This document shows, in pieces, positions 27,013-35,723 of a stretch of DNA of 56,831 nucleotides. Made by a program: the position numbers and the translations under genes. The notes below the pieces were generated by a model. It saw only the letters and a list, made by a program, of their open reading frames with translations, was not told the origin of the DNA and made no database searches. The stretch comes from an uncultured Pseudomonadales bacterium (GTDB lineage: Bacteria; Pseudomonadota; Gammaproteobacteria; Pseudomonadales; Azotimanducaceae). Location of the stretch: the NCBI GenBank assembly GCA_937921865.1, contig CAKZWF010000072.1:1-56831 (forward strand), written 5' to 3'. The first letter of the stretch is position 1, and each line of letters opens with the position of its first letter.

Positions 27013-28805
27013 TAGCGCTCTACTCTCAGTGCCGCCAGAAAAGCCTCCTGCGGGATTTCCACACTTCCCACCTGCTTCATACGTTTTTTACCCGCTTTCT
27101 GTTTCTCTAGCAGTTTCTTTTTACGGGTTACATCACCACCGTAACACTTGGCCGTAACGTTTTTTCGTAACGCTTTCACAGTCTGACGGGCGATGATCTG
27201 TCCTCCTATCGCCGCCTGAATCGCAACATCAAACATCTGCCGGGGGATGAGCTCTTTCATCTTTTCCGCCAGCTGCCGTCCACGGGACTGAGCGTGATCG
27301 CGATGAACAATCATTGCCAGCGCATCTACCCGATCGCCGTTGATCAGAATATCGAGCCTGACCAGATTGGCAGTGTCAAAACGAAGAAAAGAATAGTCTA
27401 AAGACGCAAATCCACGACTCACTGATTTGAGCCGATCAAAGAAATCCATGACCACTTCGCTCATCGGCATTTCCCAGGACATTGCTACCTGCCCTGCTGA
27501 GAACTGCATGTTCTTCTGCACGCCGCGACGTTCCACACACAGGCTGATGACGTTGCCGACGTACTCCTGGGGTAAAAGAATACTGACTTCAGCAATCGGC
27601 TCGCGCATCTCTGCATAGTTGGCGGGAATTCTTGAAGGATTATCGATCTGCAGCTCAGATCCATCCGCGGCAACTATCTGATAGACAACCGAAGGTGCTG
27701 AAGTGATGAGATCCAACCCGTACTCACGCTCAAGCCGCTCCTGGATAATCTCCATGTGCAGCATACCGAGAAAGCCGCAGCGAAAACCAAAACCCAGTGC
27801 ATCAGAAGTTTCAGGCTCATAGAACAGCGATGCATCATTGAGAGTCAGTTTTTCCAACGCTTCCCTGAATGCCTCGAAGTCTTCTCCGTTAACCGGAAAC
27901 AACCCCGCAAAAACCTGGGGCTTGACCCGGGTGAAGCCCGGTAGCTGATCAACCTCCTGGTGGCTGGCCAGGACGATGGTATCGCCAACGGGTGCTCCCT
28001 GAATTTCTTTTATACCAGCTACCACATAGCCAACTTCACCTGCGGACAAGACACTCTGCGAGCGCCGTTTCGGAGTGAAAGCGCCGACGTCATCAACGAT
28101 GTGAGTTTTGCCTACGGACTTCATCAGCACCCGGTCGCCTTTCGCGAGGTGCCCTTGAACAACTCTGACCAGAGAAACGATACCGAGGTAATTGTCAAAC
28201 CAGGAGTCAATGATCAGTGCCTGCAAGGGCGCATCGCGATCGCCTTCGGGGGCCGGAATCTGCTGGATCAAACGCTCGAGAAGTTCGGGCACGCCATCTC
28301 CGGTCTTTGCACTCACTCGGATTGCATCGGTGGTGTCAATGCCGATGATTTCTTCGATCTCTGCCGCAACTTTTTCAGGATCAGCCTGCGGCAGATCGAG
28401 TTTGTTCAGAACCGGTAGAACTTCGAGTCCTTGTTCAATTGCTGTATAGCAGTTCGCCACGGACTGCGCTTCGACACCCTGAGCTGCGTCGACAACGAGC
28501 AGAGCGCCTTCACAGGCTGCCAGGGAGCGAGAGACTTCATAGCTGAAGTCGACATGGCCAGGAGTATCAATAAAGTTCAGCTGATAGACATTGCCGTCGT
28601 CGGAAGTGTAGTCGAGCGTCACGCTCTGAGCTTTGATGGTAATACCCCGCTCGCGCTCGAGGTCCATCGAATCAAGCACCTGCTCAGCCATTTCCCGCTC
28701 AGCCAAGCCACCGCACAGCTGGATCAGGCGATCAGCCAGGGTCGATTTGCCATGATCAATATGGGCAATGATTGAGAAATTACGAATGCGCTCGATATCT
28801 GACAC
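27012..28805 (-). CDS. lepA: Elongation factor 4 (LepA)
   Basis: LepA is a ribosome-associated GTPase that can act on stalled or misassembled ribosomes. The 597 residues are the normal length. G motifs are AHIDHGKST near 14-22, DTPGHVDF near 80-87 and NKLD near 134-137. Domains II, III and V resemble EF-G, and the LepA-specific C-terminal domain ends in the basic [16 protein letters not shown] stretch. The start is GTG at 28805. It follows mucD by 64 bases. Confidence 0.97.
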   Translation of the reverse strand: MSDIERIRNFSIIAHIDHGKSTLADRLIQLCGGLAEREMAEQVLDSMDLERERGITIKAQSVTLDYTSDDGNVYQLNFIDTPGHVDFSYEVSRSLAACEGALLVVDAAQGVEAQSVANCYTAIEQGLEVLPVLNKLDLPQADPEKVAAEIEEIIGIDTTDAIRVSAKTGDGVPELLERLIQQIPAPEGDRDAPLQALIIDSWFDNYLGIVSLVRVVQGHLAKGDRVLMKSVGKTHIVDDVGAFTPKRRSQSVLSAGEVGYVVAGIKEIQGAPVGDTIVLASHQEVDQLPGFTRVKPQVFAGLFPVNGEDFEAFREALEKLTLNDASLFYEPETSDALGFGFRCGFLGMLHMEIIQERLEREYGLDLITSAPSVVYQIVAADGSELQIDNPSRIPANYAEMREPIAEVSILLPQEYVGNVISLCVERRGVQKNMQFSAGQVAMSWEMPMSEVVMDFFDRLKSVSRGFASLDYSFLRFDTANLVRLDILINGDRVDALAMIVHRDHAQSRGRQLAEKMKELIPRQMFDVAIQAAIGGQIIARQTVKALRKNVTAKCYGGDVTRKKKLLEKQKAGKKRMKQVGSVEIPQEAFLAALRVER

Positions 28806-28869
28806 GGATAACCCGCCTGTGGCAACGGCGCGCGAGTTTAGCTCATCGCCCCTGGATAGGCGAGGTTAC

Positions 28870-30297
28870 TCAGTCTGGCACTCGCAGCGGCAGAAACAGC
28901 GGGTTTTGACCGCGAATCACTAATACGGCAACCGAGCGTCCGGGTTGCAGTTGCGCCGCCACCTCAGCAAATTGTTCGGGACTGCCCACATCGCGATTAT
29001 CCAGCTTGGTAATTACATCCCCTTCGCGGACCCCCGCTTCTGCAGCGGCTCCCACCGCACTGACGATGCGCACCCCGCTGTCTATACCGAGTCGCTCGAG
29101 ATCCACCTCTTCGAGTGGCGCGACAGTCAGACCGAGACGCGAGGGTGCTTCATCTGCGCCACCGATGCGGCCGATTTCCTGCGCTTCACCCCGGTCCGGC
29201 AGTTCACCGACATTCAGGCGGATCTTGATTTTCTTGCCTTCCCTGACGACATCAAGCGTTGCTTCCGAGTCAGCTTTAGCTCGCCCGACTAAGTGCGGCA
29301 ATTCAGAAGAAAGATCGATTGCCTGGCCATTGAAGGCAGTAATGATATCGCCTTCCTTAATACCGCCCTGCTCCCCAGGACTGCCATCGAGCACTCGAGA
29401 GACCAACGCGCCATGAGGTCGCTCGAGCCCGAAACTCTCAGCAAGATCCCGGCTGACCTCCTGTATCACCACACCCAGCCAGCCGCGGGCAACCCGGCCA
29501 TTACTCTTCAACTGCTCGGCGACTTCCATCGCGATGTTGATGGGAATGGCGAATGACACGCCCATAAAACCACCAGAGTTACTGTAGATCTGGGAGTTGA
29601 TGCCTATTACCTCACCACTGAGATTGAACAGAGGGCCACCCGAATTGCCTGGATTGATCGCCACATCAGTTTGAATGAACGGCACATAGTTTTCATTCAG
29701 CTCAGTGGGCAAACTGCGGCCTTTGGCACTGACTATTCCTGCTGTAACCGAATAGTCAAAACCAAACGGCGCACCAATAGCGAGTACCCATTCACCCACC
29801 TTCAGCTGGTCAGAATTGCCAAGCCGGACAAAGGGCAGATCGTCTGCGGCCACTTTGATCAGCGCCAGGTCGGAGCGAGGATCTGACCCGATCAGCTCCG
29901 CGACCAGTTCACGTCGATCGATGAAGCGGACGATGATCTCATCTGCATCTTCGACCACGTGATTATTGGTCAGAATGTAGCCGTCGCTATCGAGCACAAA
30001 ACCAGAACCGAGACTGCGCGGGCGCTGAAAAGGAGCAGGACGACTGCCTTCCGGCGGGAAAAACCGTTCAAAGAAGTCGTTGAGTTCCTCGTCACGGGAG
30101 CGCGGGCGCTGAGTTTCCTGGCGATGTCTGACGGTGCTGATATTCACAACAGCAGCAGCGTTGTTCTCAACCAGTTCAGTAAAGTCCGGGAGTTCTCGCG
30201 CAGATACCTCGAAAGCCAGCAACAGCCATGACAAGACCATCACGCCCAACCAAGATGGCGTTACCGCGACTGAATCAAATCTTCTGGCTGGTGACAA
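28870..30297 (-). CDS. mucD: Periplasmic serine protease MucD (DegP/DegQ family)
   Basis: MucD is a periplasmic chaperone-protease that clears misfolded proteins and damps the sigma-E response. The 475-residue precursor has a signal peptide (hydrophobic core about 15-29, cleavage near VSA-R). The trypsin-like domain has the triad H113 (TNNHVVED), D143 (SDLALI) and S219 (GNSGGP). Two PDZ domains lie at about 265-355 and 380-470. The TTG at 30297 is preceded by AGGAG with ideal spacing, which decides the start. It is the fifth gene of rpoE-mucA-mucB-mucC-mucD. Confidence 0.95.
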   Translation of the reverse strand: MSPARRFDSVAVTPSWLGVMVLSWLLLAFEVSARELPDFTELVENNAAAVVNISTVRHRQETQRPRSRDEELNDFFERFFPPEGSRPAPFQRPRSLGSGFVLDSDGYILTNNHVVEDADEIIVRFIDRRELVAELIGSDPRSDLALIKVAADDLPFVRLGNSDQLKVGEWVLAIGAPFGFDYSVTAGIVSAKGRSLPTELNENYVPFIQTDVAINPGNSGGPLFNLSGEVIGINSQIYSNSGGFMGVSFAIPINIAMEVAEQLKSNGRVARGWLGVVIQEVSRDLAESFGLERPHGALVSRVLDGSPGEQGGIKEGDIITAFNGQAIDLSSELPHLVGRAKADSEATLDVVREGKKIKIRLNVGELPDRGEAQEIGRIGGADEAPSRLGLTVAPLEEVDLERLGIDSGVRIVSAVGAAAEAGVREGDVITKLDNRDVGSPEQFAEVAAQLQPGRSVAVLVIRGQNPLFLPLRVPD

Positions 30298-30369
30298 TCG
30301 ACTACTCCTCTCAGGAAAACGTCTCGAAACACAAACACTTTAAATTCTCAGGACCACAACCTGACGTAT

Positions 30370-30807
30370 TCAACTTTCCGCGCGGGCTGCGTGGGCCGAA
30401 CGGGCATCAAGTTCCAGCAGTGGTGCAACTCGCTGTTGCAACATCGCTCGACTAAACCCCAGCGCACAGACCGTCAAAACCAAAGCCAGCACACTGAGCC
30501 ATCCGCCGCTGACACCCTGATCACTGGCAACGGCCAGAGTCGCCCAAGCGAACAACACCGGCCCGAACAGCAGTAAAGCGACTCGCGTTAAACCGCTGCG
30601 AGATACCGATATCGAAACAGTTTCATCTATTCTGCCAGAAATCGGTGGATTCACGGCAACCAGCAGCGCTTCGGAAGCTTGCGTTGCGCGGACCCGCCAA
30701 CAACCACCAGAGCTGCAGCCGTCGCAGGGGCTGTCAACACGAACCGCACTCAAGCCTTTGGCGGCTGACCCTACCACCCGGCCGTGGCGCAGAATTCGAT
30801 CGCTCAC
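30370..30807 (-). CDS. mucC: RseC/MucC family membrane protein
   Basis: RseC/MucC proteins are inner-membrane factors of the sigma-E cluster; RseC also takes part in keeping SoxR reduced in E. coli. The 145-residue protein has the family's N-terminal cysteine group (C28, C31, C36 in SPCDGCSSGGCW) and two adjacent membrane helices at about 73-93 and 99-118. The GTG start overlaps the mucB stop (GTGA). Sequence is divergent, but cysteine pattern, helix layout and place in the operon agree. Confidence 0.88.
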   Translation of the reverse strand: MSDRILRHGRVVGSAAKGLSAVRVDSPCDGCSSGGCWRVRATQASEALLVAVNPPISGRIDETVSISVSRSGLTRVALLLFGPVLFAWATLAVASDQGVSGGWLSVLALVLTVCALGFSRAMLQQRVAPLLELDARSAHAARAES

Positions 30808-31790
30808 AGCTGCGATCGAAACTCTATCGATTGAGCAATCCGCTGTGCGGTATCGGTCGGCAGCTCGCCCACTACGGTAATCAGGTGCTCGCGATTTTCC
30901 GGACCAGGAGTCAGGTGTGTTACCGCGACCGTAGCGCCGGAGCGGGACACCATGCTGGCAGCACCGGCCTTCGGCATGTCTTCGATAAATACCGAAAATG
31001 CGGCGAGACCGTCGGAATACATCATCGTGTTAATCGAGGCAAGATTGTCCGGCCGCCGTCGCACATCAGCAGTCGCCATCACAAAGCCTGCGGGCACCCA
31101 ACTGGTGTGCCACTCGACGTCTGGCGTTTGCACCGGCACCGCAGGTTTGGCGGCCAGATGCAGATATGAGCGGATTTCACCCTGATAAGACGCTGGTTCC
31201 AGGGCCTGAGCCGTGACTTCGTCGCCCAGACGCAGGGTATTGAACTGAAAAATTTCCAGCCGTTGCCCGTCAGCATCAATTAACTCAGAACGCAGCAGTA
31301 AACGTGTTTCTTTATCCAGCCAGAGCCGGTAGCCGAATCGATCTTCATCGAGTGGGGACACAGCCAGGCGCACCGCGCTGCGGCCGGCAACGCGGTCTTC
31401 ACCGAAAAAATCAAATCCATAGTGCGCGGAAATCTGATCGTAGCGACGGATGAACGCCCGCGCGAAAGGACCAGCGGGAATATTAGCTTCCAGCTCAAGC
31501 AACTCATCGCCCGGAAGCATAATGCAGGCGACGTCTTCGCCGCTGCGGACAATCTCACGCGGTGCTCCGTTCAAGTGCACCAATCGTTCACGCTGCTCGC
31601 CATCGACGACCATGTGCACTATTCGCAGGCTCGCCAGGTCTGATCCACTGTAAAAACTGAATACACCGTCATAGCTTAAGCCTGAGAAGGCTGCATTCAT
31701 GTCCGTCAGCCACTGCCGGGCACTTTCCTGCGCGGCCGCGAATGGAGCAGCAATCAGCAAAAGGACATGGATGCAGGGACGCAGATTCAT
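30804..31790 (-). CDS. mucB: Periplasmic sigma-E regulator MucB/RseB
   Basis: MucB/RseB binds the periplasmic part of MucA/RseA, shields it from DegS-type cleavage and senses mislocalised lipopolysaccharide or lipoprotein. The 328-residue precursor begins with a signal peptide (cleavage near AAA-Q, about residue 20). The LolA-like large domain follows (ARQWLTDMNAAFSGLSYDGVF, RERLVHLNGAPREIVR), then the smaller C-terminal domain (WVPAGF from about 232). It overlaps mucA and mucC by four bases on each side. Confidence 0.93.
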   Translation of the reverse strand: MNLRPCIHVLLLIAAPFAAAQESARQWLTDMNAAFSGLSYDGVFSFYSGSDLASLRIVHMVVDGEQRERLVHLNGAPREIVRSGEDVACIMLPGDELLELEANIPAGPFARAFIRRYDQISAHYGFDFFGEDRVAGRSAVRLAVSPLDEDRFGYRLWLDKETRLLLRSELIDADGQRLEIFQFNTLRLGDEVTAQALEPASYQGEIRSYLHLAAKPAVPVQTPDVEWHTSWVPAGFVMATADVRRRPDNLASINTMMYSDGLAAFSVFIEDMPKAGAASMVSRSGATVAVTHLTPGPENREHLITVVGELPTDTAQRIAQSIEFRSQL

Positions 31791-32368
31791 CGACGCTGAT
31801 AGGTGACCATTTTGGTAAATGCAGCGAGACCTGGTTGACTCATCCCGCGATTCTGCGCATGAGCAAGCATCAACGCGGTAAGCCGCGTCTGATCCTGATC
31901 GGTCACCATTGCCTGAGTGATTGTAGCGTTGCCAGCTGACACCTCCGCCTCGACAAAGCCAGGCGAGGAATCCTGCACCGCAACAACAGCCGGGGCGCTA
32001 TCCGGCGTGCTGGTGAAGTTCCAACCCACGAGCACAACGGCCAATGCAACACTTGCTGCAACGGCCAGACCAGTGAGACGATTCAGTCGGCTTGCTGGTG
32101 CATCCGCGACCGGCTCCGCCGGCTCGGGTAGAACCACTGATTTGTCTGTCTCAGCGCTGAACTCAAGCTCAGCCCAGACCCGCTCCCGCAAGCCTCGATC
32201 GGGTGTCAGACGCTCCTCTCGCAAGACCGCGCCAACCAGGTGATATCTCTCCCACGCCAGCTTCAGGCCAGCATCTTTATGGACTTCATCGAGGACGCGA
32301 CGTAATTCAAACTCATCCGCCTCATCATCTACGGCAGCCGACACCGCCTCTTTCAGCTTTTCCGACAT
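31787..32368 (-). CDS. mucA: Anti-sigma-E factor MucA/RseA
   Basis: This inner-membrane protein holds sigma-E inactive until regulated proteolysis. The 193-residue protein has the cytoplasmic RseA N-terminal domain at 1-75 (EKLKEAVSAAVDDEADEFELRR, WERYHLVGAVLR). One membrane helix lies at about 98-117 and a periplasmic tail of ~75 residues follows, which MucB would bind. It starts 158 bases after rpoE, a longer gap than in the rest of the operon; I see no second promoter I can defend there. Confidence 0.93.
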   Translation of the reverse strand: MSEKLKEAVSAAVDDEADEFELRRVLDEVHKDAGLKLAWERYHLVGAVLREERLTPDRGLRERVWAELEFSAETDKSVVLPEPAEPVADAPASRLNRLTGLAVAASVALAVVLVGWNFTSTPDSAPAVVAVQDSSPGFVEAEVSAGNATITQAMVTDQDQTRLTALMLAHAQNRGMSQPGLAAFTKMVTYQRR

Positions 32369-32526
32369 CTCGACTCTCTAATCATCCGGTTTTGTTTATT
32401 CACAACACGCCCTTCCTGCGCGACCTCGACCAACCGCTCCGGGGTTGTCTGACCGCTACCGGGTATATGACCTTCTCAACGGCCAATGGTTTCCTTTTAA
32501 CAGCTGTCAGCGCTTGCGTCACCCGA

Positions 32527-33123
32527 TCAACCCTGCGATTGCCTGGTCTGACTGTTGAGCAACGGCTCGATCGCCCGGTCGATGGCTTCCCGCGCCCTGA
32601 AAATGCGCGATCTCACCGTGCCCACCGGACAATCCATAATTTCAGCAATCTGCTCGTAACTCAGACCGTCAAATTCCCTGAGCGTCACCGCGCTGCGCAG
32701 ATCGTCCGGCAAATCCTGTATGGCGCTGTCTATGGCCGCTTTGAGCTCATCCCGGGCCAATGCCGATTCCGGAGATTCAGCGTCCTTGAGTGCGTCTGTG
32801 CCGTCCATGAACTCCGCGTCTTCAACATCGACGTCCGTGCCAGGCGGACGACGACTTCTCGCCACGAGGTGGTTTTTCGCGGTATTGATCGCAATTCGAT
32901 ACAGCCAGGTATAGAAGGCGCTGTCGCCGCGAAAGCGCGGCAGTGCGCGGAAAGCCTTGATGAAAGCTTCCTGAGTGACGTCCTGAACGTCTTCGGGATC
33001 ACGCAGGTAGCGGCTGACCAGATTCAGAATCTTGTGCTGGTAGCGCAAAAACAGGAGATCAAAGGCCTGCTTGTCACCTTTTTTGACCCTACGGACAAGT
33101 TCTTTGTCGGTCTCCTTCGCCAC
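32527..33123 (-). CDS. rpoE: Extracytoplasmic-function sigma factor sigma-E (RpoE/AlgU)
   Basis: This group 4 sigma factor directs the envelope-stress regulon. The 198 residues contain region 2 (FDLLFLRYQHKILNLVSRYL, DVQDVTQEAFIKAFRALPRFRGDSAFYTWLYRIAINTAKNHL) and region 4 (LPDDLRSAVTLREFDGLSYEQIAEIM, GTVRSRIFRAREAI), close to AlgU. The start is GTG at 33123. It diverges from nadB, as algU does in Pseudomonas. I searched the leader for a sigma-E autoregulation promoter of the GAACTT/TCTGA kind and found only poor matches. Confidence 0.96.
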   Translation of the reverse strand: MAKETDKELVRRVKKGDKQAFDLLFLRYQHKILNLVSRYLRDPEDVQDVTQEAFIKAFRALPRFRGDSAFYTWLYRIAINTAKNHLVARSRRPPGTDVDVEDAEFMDGTDALKDAESPESALARDELKAAIDSAIQDLPDDLRSAVTLREFDGLSYEQIAEIMDCPVGTVRSRIFRAREAIDRAIEPLLNSQTRQSQG

Positions 33124-33153
33124 CTTTGTCGCTTTGTCCTGTTTAAGCTTGCG

Positions 33154-33192
33154 AGTCTGGCACCAGACTGTATCTGTCTGTCACGCCAGACT
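33154..33192. promoter_or_regulatory. Inverted repeat AGTCTGG-CCAGACT plus third half-site between rpoE and nadB
   Basis: AGTCTGG (33154-33160) and CCAGACT (33163-33169) form a perfect 7-bp inverted repeat with a 2-base centre. A third copy of CCAGACT is at 33186-33192, 23 bases from the second. The site lies in the 147-base divergent region and looks like an operator for a dimeric regulator; it could also form a hairpin in the rpoE leader. The function is inferred. Confidence 0.45.
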
Positions 33193-33200
33193 CTAATTCA

Positions 33201-33219
33201 CAGCCGGCTATACCGGCTG
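33201..33219. promoter_or_regulatory. Perfect inverted repeat CAGCCGG-N5-CCGGCTG in the rpoE-nadB region
   Basis: A 7-bp stem with a 5-base CTATA centre. No U-tract follows on either strand, so it is not an intrinsic terminator. It lies upstream of the nadB -10 element and in the likely rpoE promoter zone, so it may be an operator or an mRNA hairpin. Confidence 0.4.
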
Positions 33220-33255
33220 GGCAAAAGCGCGTTATTCTGCCGTTATCGACTCTCA

Positions 33256-33261
33256 TATACT
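33256..33261 (+). promoter_or_regulatory. Candidate -10 element of nadB
   Basis: TATACT matches the sigma-70 -10 box in five of six positions and ends nine bases before the nadB ATG; TTATTC lies 18 bases upstream as a poor -35. Transcription would begin at or within a few bases of the start codon, giving a nearly leaderless mRNA. This agrees with the absence of a ribosome-binding site. Confidence 0.4.
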
Positions 33262-33270
33262 AGCGGCCTC

Positions 33271-34890
33271 ATGACTCAGCGTTTCGCGACCGATGTCCTC
33301 ATTATTGGAGGAGGTGCTGCAGGCCTTACTGCGGCTCTCAACCTTGCCGACCATGCTCGCGTCACTGTGCTGTGCAAAGGCGATCTGGAGAGCGCCTCTT
33401 CGAACTGGGCTCAAGGCGGCGTCGCGGCCGTTACCGATCCGGCAGACAGCATAGCTGCCCATGTCCAGGACACCCTGGTGGCTGGCGCAGGTCTGTGTGA
33501 CGAGAAGGTCGTCGAGTTCACCGTCGCCCGCGCGCGCGATGCCATTGCCCAACTGGCTAACTGGGGTGTCGACTTCGACCATGATGAAAATGAATTCCAC
33601 CTGACTCGAGAAGGCGGCCACTCGTTCCGGCGCATTCTTCATGTCGCCGACGCCACCGGCAAAGCAATAACCGAGACCCTCACCGCGAGAGCACTGGATC
33701 ATCCGAAAATCGAAGTGCTCAACGACCGTGTTGCCATCGATCTGATCAACCTCAACAAACTGGGCCGCTTCTCTAACCGGGTTGCGGGAGCTTATGTATT
33801 GAACCGGACCACAGGCCATGTCGAAGTGTTCCAGGCCAGATTCGTCATCCTGGCAACCGGCGGAGCCAGTAAGGTTTACCTTTACACCAGCAATCCAGAC
33901 AGCTCCACCGGTGATGGCATCGCTATGGCCTGGCGTGCAGGGTGTCGGATCGGCAACATGGAATTCAATCAATTCCACCCGACTTGCCTTTATCACCCGC
34001 ACGCAAAGTCGTTCCTGATTTCAGAGGCGGTCAGGGGTGAAGGCGGTCTGCTGAAATTGCCCAGCGGCGAAAGGTTCATGGAACGTTTCGACCCTCGCGG
34101 CGAACTCGCTCCTCGAGATATTGTTGCCCGTGCCATTGATCATGAAATGAAACGGTTGGGCGTGGACTGTGTGCACCTGGACATCAGCCACCGTGACCGG
34201 GACTTCATCGAAGCCCATTTCCCGAATATCTCTCGACGCTGCGCGGAGCTGGGTATCGATATCGCCGAAGCGCCAATTCCTGTTGTTCCAGCCGCCCACT
34301 ACACCTGCGGCGGAGTCCTGATTGACACTGATGGGGCGACCGACGTGCCTGGGCTTTATGCAGTAGGCGAAGTGGCCTGCAGCGGCCTGCACGGAGCCAA
34401 CCGGCTCGCCAGCAACTCGCTGCTGGAGTGTCTGGTTTTCAGCCGCGCAGCCGCCGAACATATCCGCAGCCGGCTGGATGAGCCGTTCGAAGCCACCAAC
34501 ATTCCACACTGGGACGAAAGCCAGGTTACCGACTCCGACGAAGACGTGATCATTGCGCACAACTGGGAAGAGCTGCGTCGCTCAATGTGGGATTACGTGG
34601 GCATCGTTCGGACCGATAAACGTCTGCAGCGGGCGCTGCGGCGGATTGATCTGCTCAAACAGGAAGTCCACGAATACTACAGTCACTATCGAGTGACCAA
34701 CGATCTGATCGAACTGCGCAATCTGATCCATGTTGCCGAATTGATTGTTCGTTCTGCCCTGGCCCGCCAGGAAAGCCGCGGCCTGCATTTCAACCTGGAT
34801 CACCCGGAAACCGCACAAAGAGCCGTGGATACCATTATCTTTCCCGGCTACGCAGACCCGCTCGATGTGCTGCGGCCTGCAGCAGGATGA
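33271..34890 (+). CDS. nadB: L-aspartate oxidase NadB
   Basis: NadB is the FAD enzyme that oxidises aspartate to iminoaspartate, the first step of de novo NAD synthesis. The 539-residue protein starts with the FAD-binding LIIGGGAAGLTAA at 10-22. It has the SSNWAQGGVAA motif near 45, the EFNQFHPTC block, the active-site HYTCGG, and GLHGANRLASNSL in the C-terminal FAD region. The frame is open far upstream, but homology begins at ATG 33271. It diverges from rpoE as in Pseudomonas. Confidence 0.96.
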   Translation: MTQRFATDVLIIGGGAAGLTAALNLADHARVTVLCKGDLESASSNWAQGGVAAVTDPADSIAAHVQDTLVAGAGLCDEKVVEFTVARARDAIAQLANWGVDFDHDENEFHLTREGGHSFRRILHVADATGKAITETLTARALDHPKIEVLNDRVAIDLINLNKLGRFSNRVAGAYVLNRTTGHVEVFQARFVILATGGASKVYLYTSNPDSSTGDGIAMAWRAGCRIGNMEFNQFHPTCLYHPHAKSFLISEAVRGEGGLLKLPSGERFMERFDPRGELAPRDIVARAIDHEMKRLGVDCVHLDISHRDRDFIEAHFPNISRRCAELGIDIAEAPIPVVPAAHYTCGGVLIDTDGATDVPGLYAVGEVACSGLHGANRLASNSLLECLVFSRAAAEHIRSRLDEPFEATNIPHWDESQVTDSDEDVIIAHNWEELRRSMWDYVGIVRTDKRLQRALRRIDLLKQEVHEYYSHYRVTNDLIELRNLIHVAELIVRSALARQESRGLHFNLDHPETAQRAVDTIIFPGYADPLDVLRPAAG

Positions 34891-34908
34891 ACGAGGCCAC
34901 TCGCTGAC

Positions 34909-35226
34909 TCAGCTTTGTGCAGGCCCGTTGCACTCCTGTAAACAACGCCGCAACCGACGCCACTCACTCTCCGGCATTTCATCGCAAAACACTTCGTGAC
35001 GTTCGCCAGCCAGGCTCAAAGCAACCCGCCACGGCGAGGTGATGCAGTCCCCCACCGAGAGCACGTGCAGATCAAGAACATGCGCTGCACAGTCCCAGGG
35101 CCTTCTCGCCAGCGACCAGAGTCCCAGCAATGCCAAGCCAGAATTCCCAAACCAAAGCCAGCCACCCACCAGCACGATGCCGATCAGAGTCAGCCAGTAT
35201 GCCTGCCGCAGTTTTCCCGGCTGCAC
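34909..35226 (-). CDS. YgfX-like small membrane protein
   Basis: The ~105-residue protein has one or two membrane segments near the N-terminus (about 9-40, YWLTLIGIVLVGG and LALLGLWSL) and a short cytoplasmic C-terminal part (LHVLSVGDCITSP... ECNG). This layout and its place directly after sdhE match the YgfX/CptA family, whose E. coli member has been reported as a toxin-like inhibitor of cytoskeletal proteins. Sequence similarity is weak. The GTG at 35226 is the first standard start; the frame continues to the sdhE stop, so the true start could be earlier with an unusual codon. Confidence 0.65.
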   Translation of the reverse strand: MQPGKLRQAYWLTLIGIVLVGGWLWFGNSGLALLGLWSLARRPWDCAAHVLDLHVLSVGDCITSPWRVALSLAGERHEVFCDEMPESEWRRLRRCLQECNGPAQS

Positions 35227-35258
35227 CAGAAACCGGCTCTGATCCGTTAACCGATCGG

Positions 35259-35663
35259 CTATGCGCGCTTGAGAGATTGCTGATAGTCGCGAATCGCAGC
35301 AACAATCTTCAGCAGAGAATCGTCATCAGGTGCGTTTCGCTTCTGCAGCCAGTCGTAGATATCCAGATCTTCGCAGCCCAGCAGCCGTTCATAGTCACCA
35401 AGCGCTGCTTCAGCCAGTGTGTCCAGGCAATCGGTGGCAAATGGCAGCAGCAGTAGTTCCAGTTCCAGCAGGCCGCGACGGCTGCGCCAGCGCAGCTGCT
35501 GTATATAGTTAACGCGTTGCTCGTCGCTCCCATCAGCGCTCAGGGGGTCTACCTCTATGCGATTTTCGGTAAGGATCTCTGTAGGGGTTTCCGAACTGGT
35601 ATCGGTTTCGCTGCCCGCACTGATATTTGTGTGGATCTTCGAGTCTGTTTCTGACTTTTCCAT
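35259..35663 (-). CDS. sdhE: Succinate dehydrogenase assembly factor SdhE with N-terminal extension
   Basis: SdhE promotes covalent attachment of FAD to succinate dehydrogenase. The core (about residues 48-134) carries LRWRSRRGLLELELLL with the RGxxE motif, then LLGCEDLDIYDWL. The full frame is 134 residues against 80-95 for the family. The extra ~45 N-terminal residues are rich in Ser, Thr and Glu and low in complexity. No ATG, GTG or TTG lies between the extension and the core, so ATG at 35663 is used. It sits head to head with ygfZ, whose product also serves flavin or iron-sulfur enzymes. Confidence 0.85.
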   Translation of the reverse strand: MEKSETDSKIHTNISAGSETDTSSETPTEILTENRIEVDPLSADGSDEQRVNYIQQLRWRSRRGLLELELLLLPFATDCLDTLAEAALGDYERLLGCEDLDIYDWLQKRNAPDDDSLLKIVAAIRDYQQSLKRA

Positions 35664-35723
35664 CGTTCGACTGTAATGACAATCGGAGTACTATGCACCC
35701 ACACAGCCCATCTGGAAACGGAC

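Noticed and set aside
33201..33219. Intrinsic terminator between rpoE and nadB
   Set aside because: Perfect stem but no U-tract on either strand and located between divergent genes, where no terminator is needed.
32203..33270. N-terminal extension of nadB by 356 codons
   Set aside because: The frame happens to be open across the antisense of rpoE and mucA, but NadB homology begins exactly at ATG 33271.
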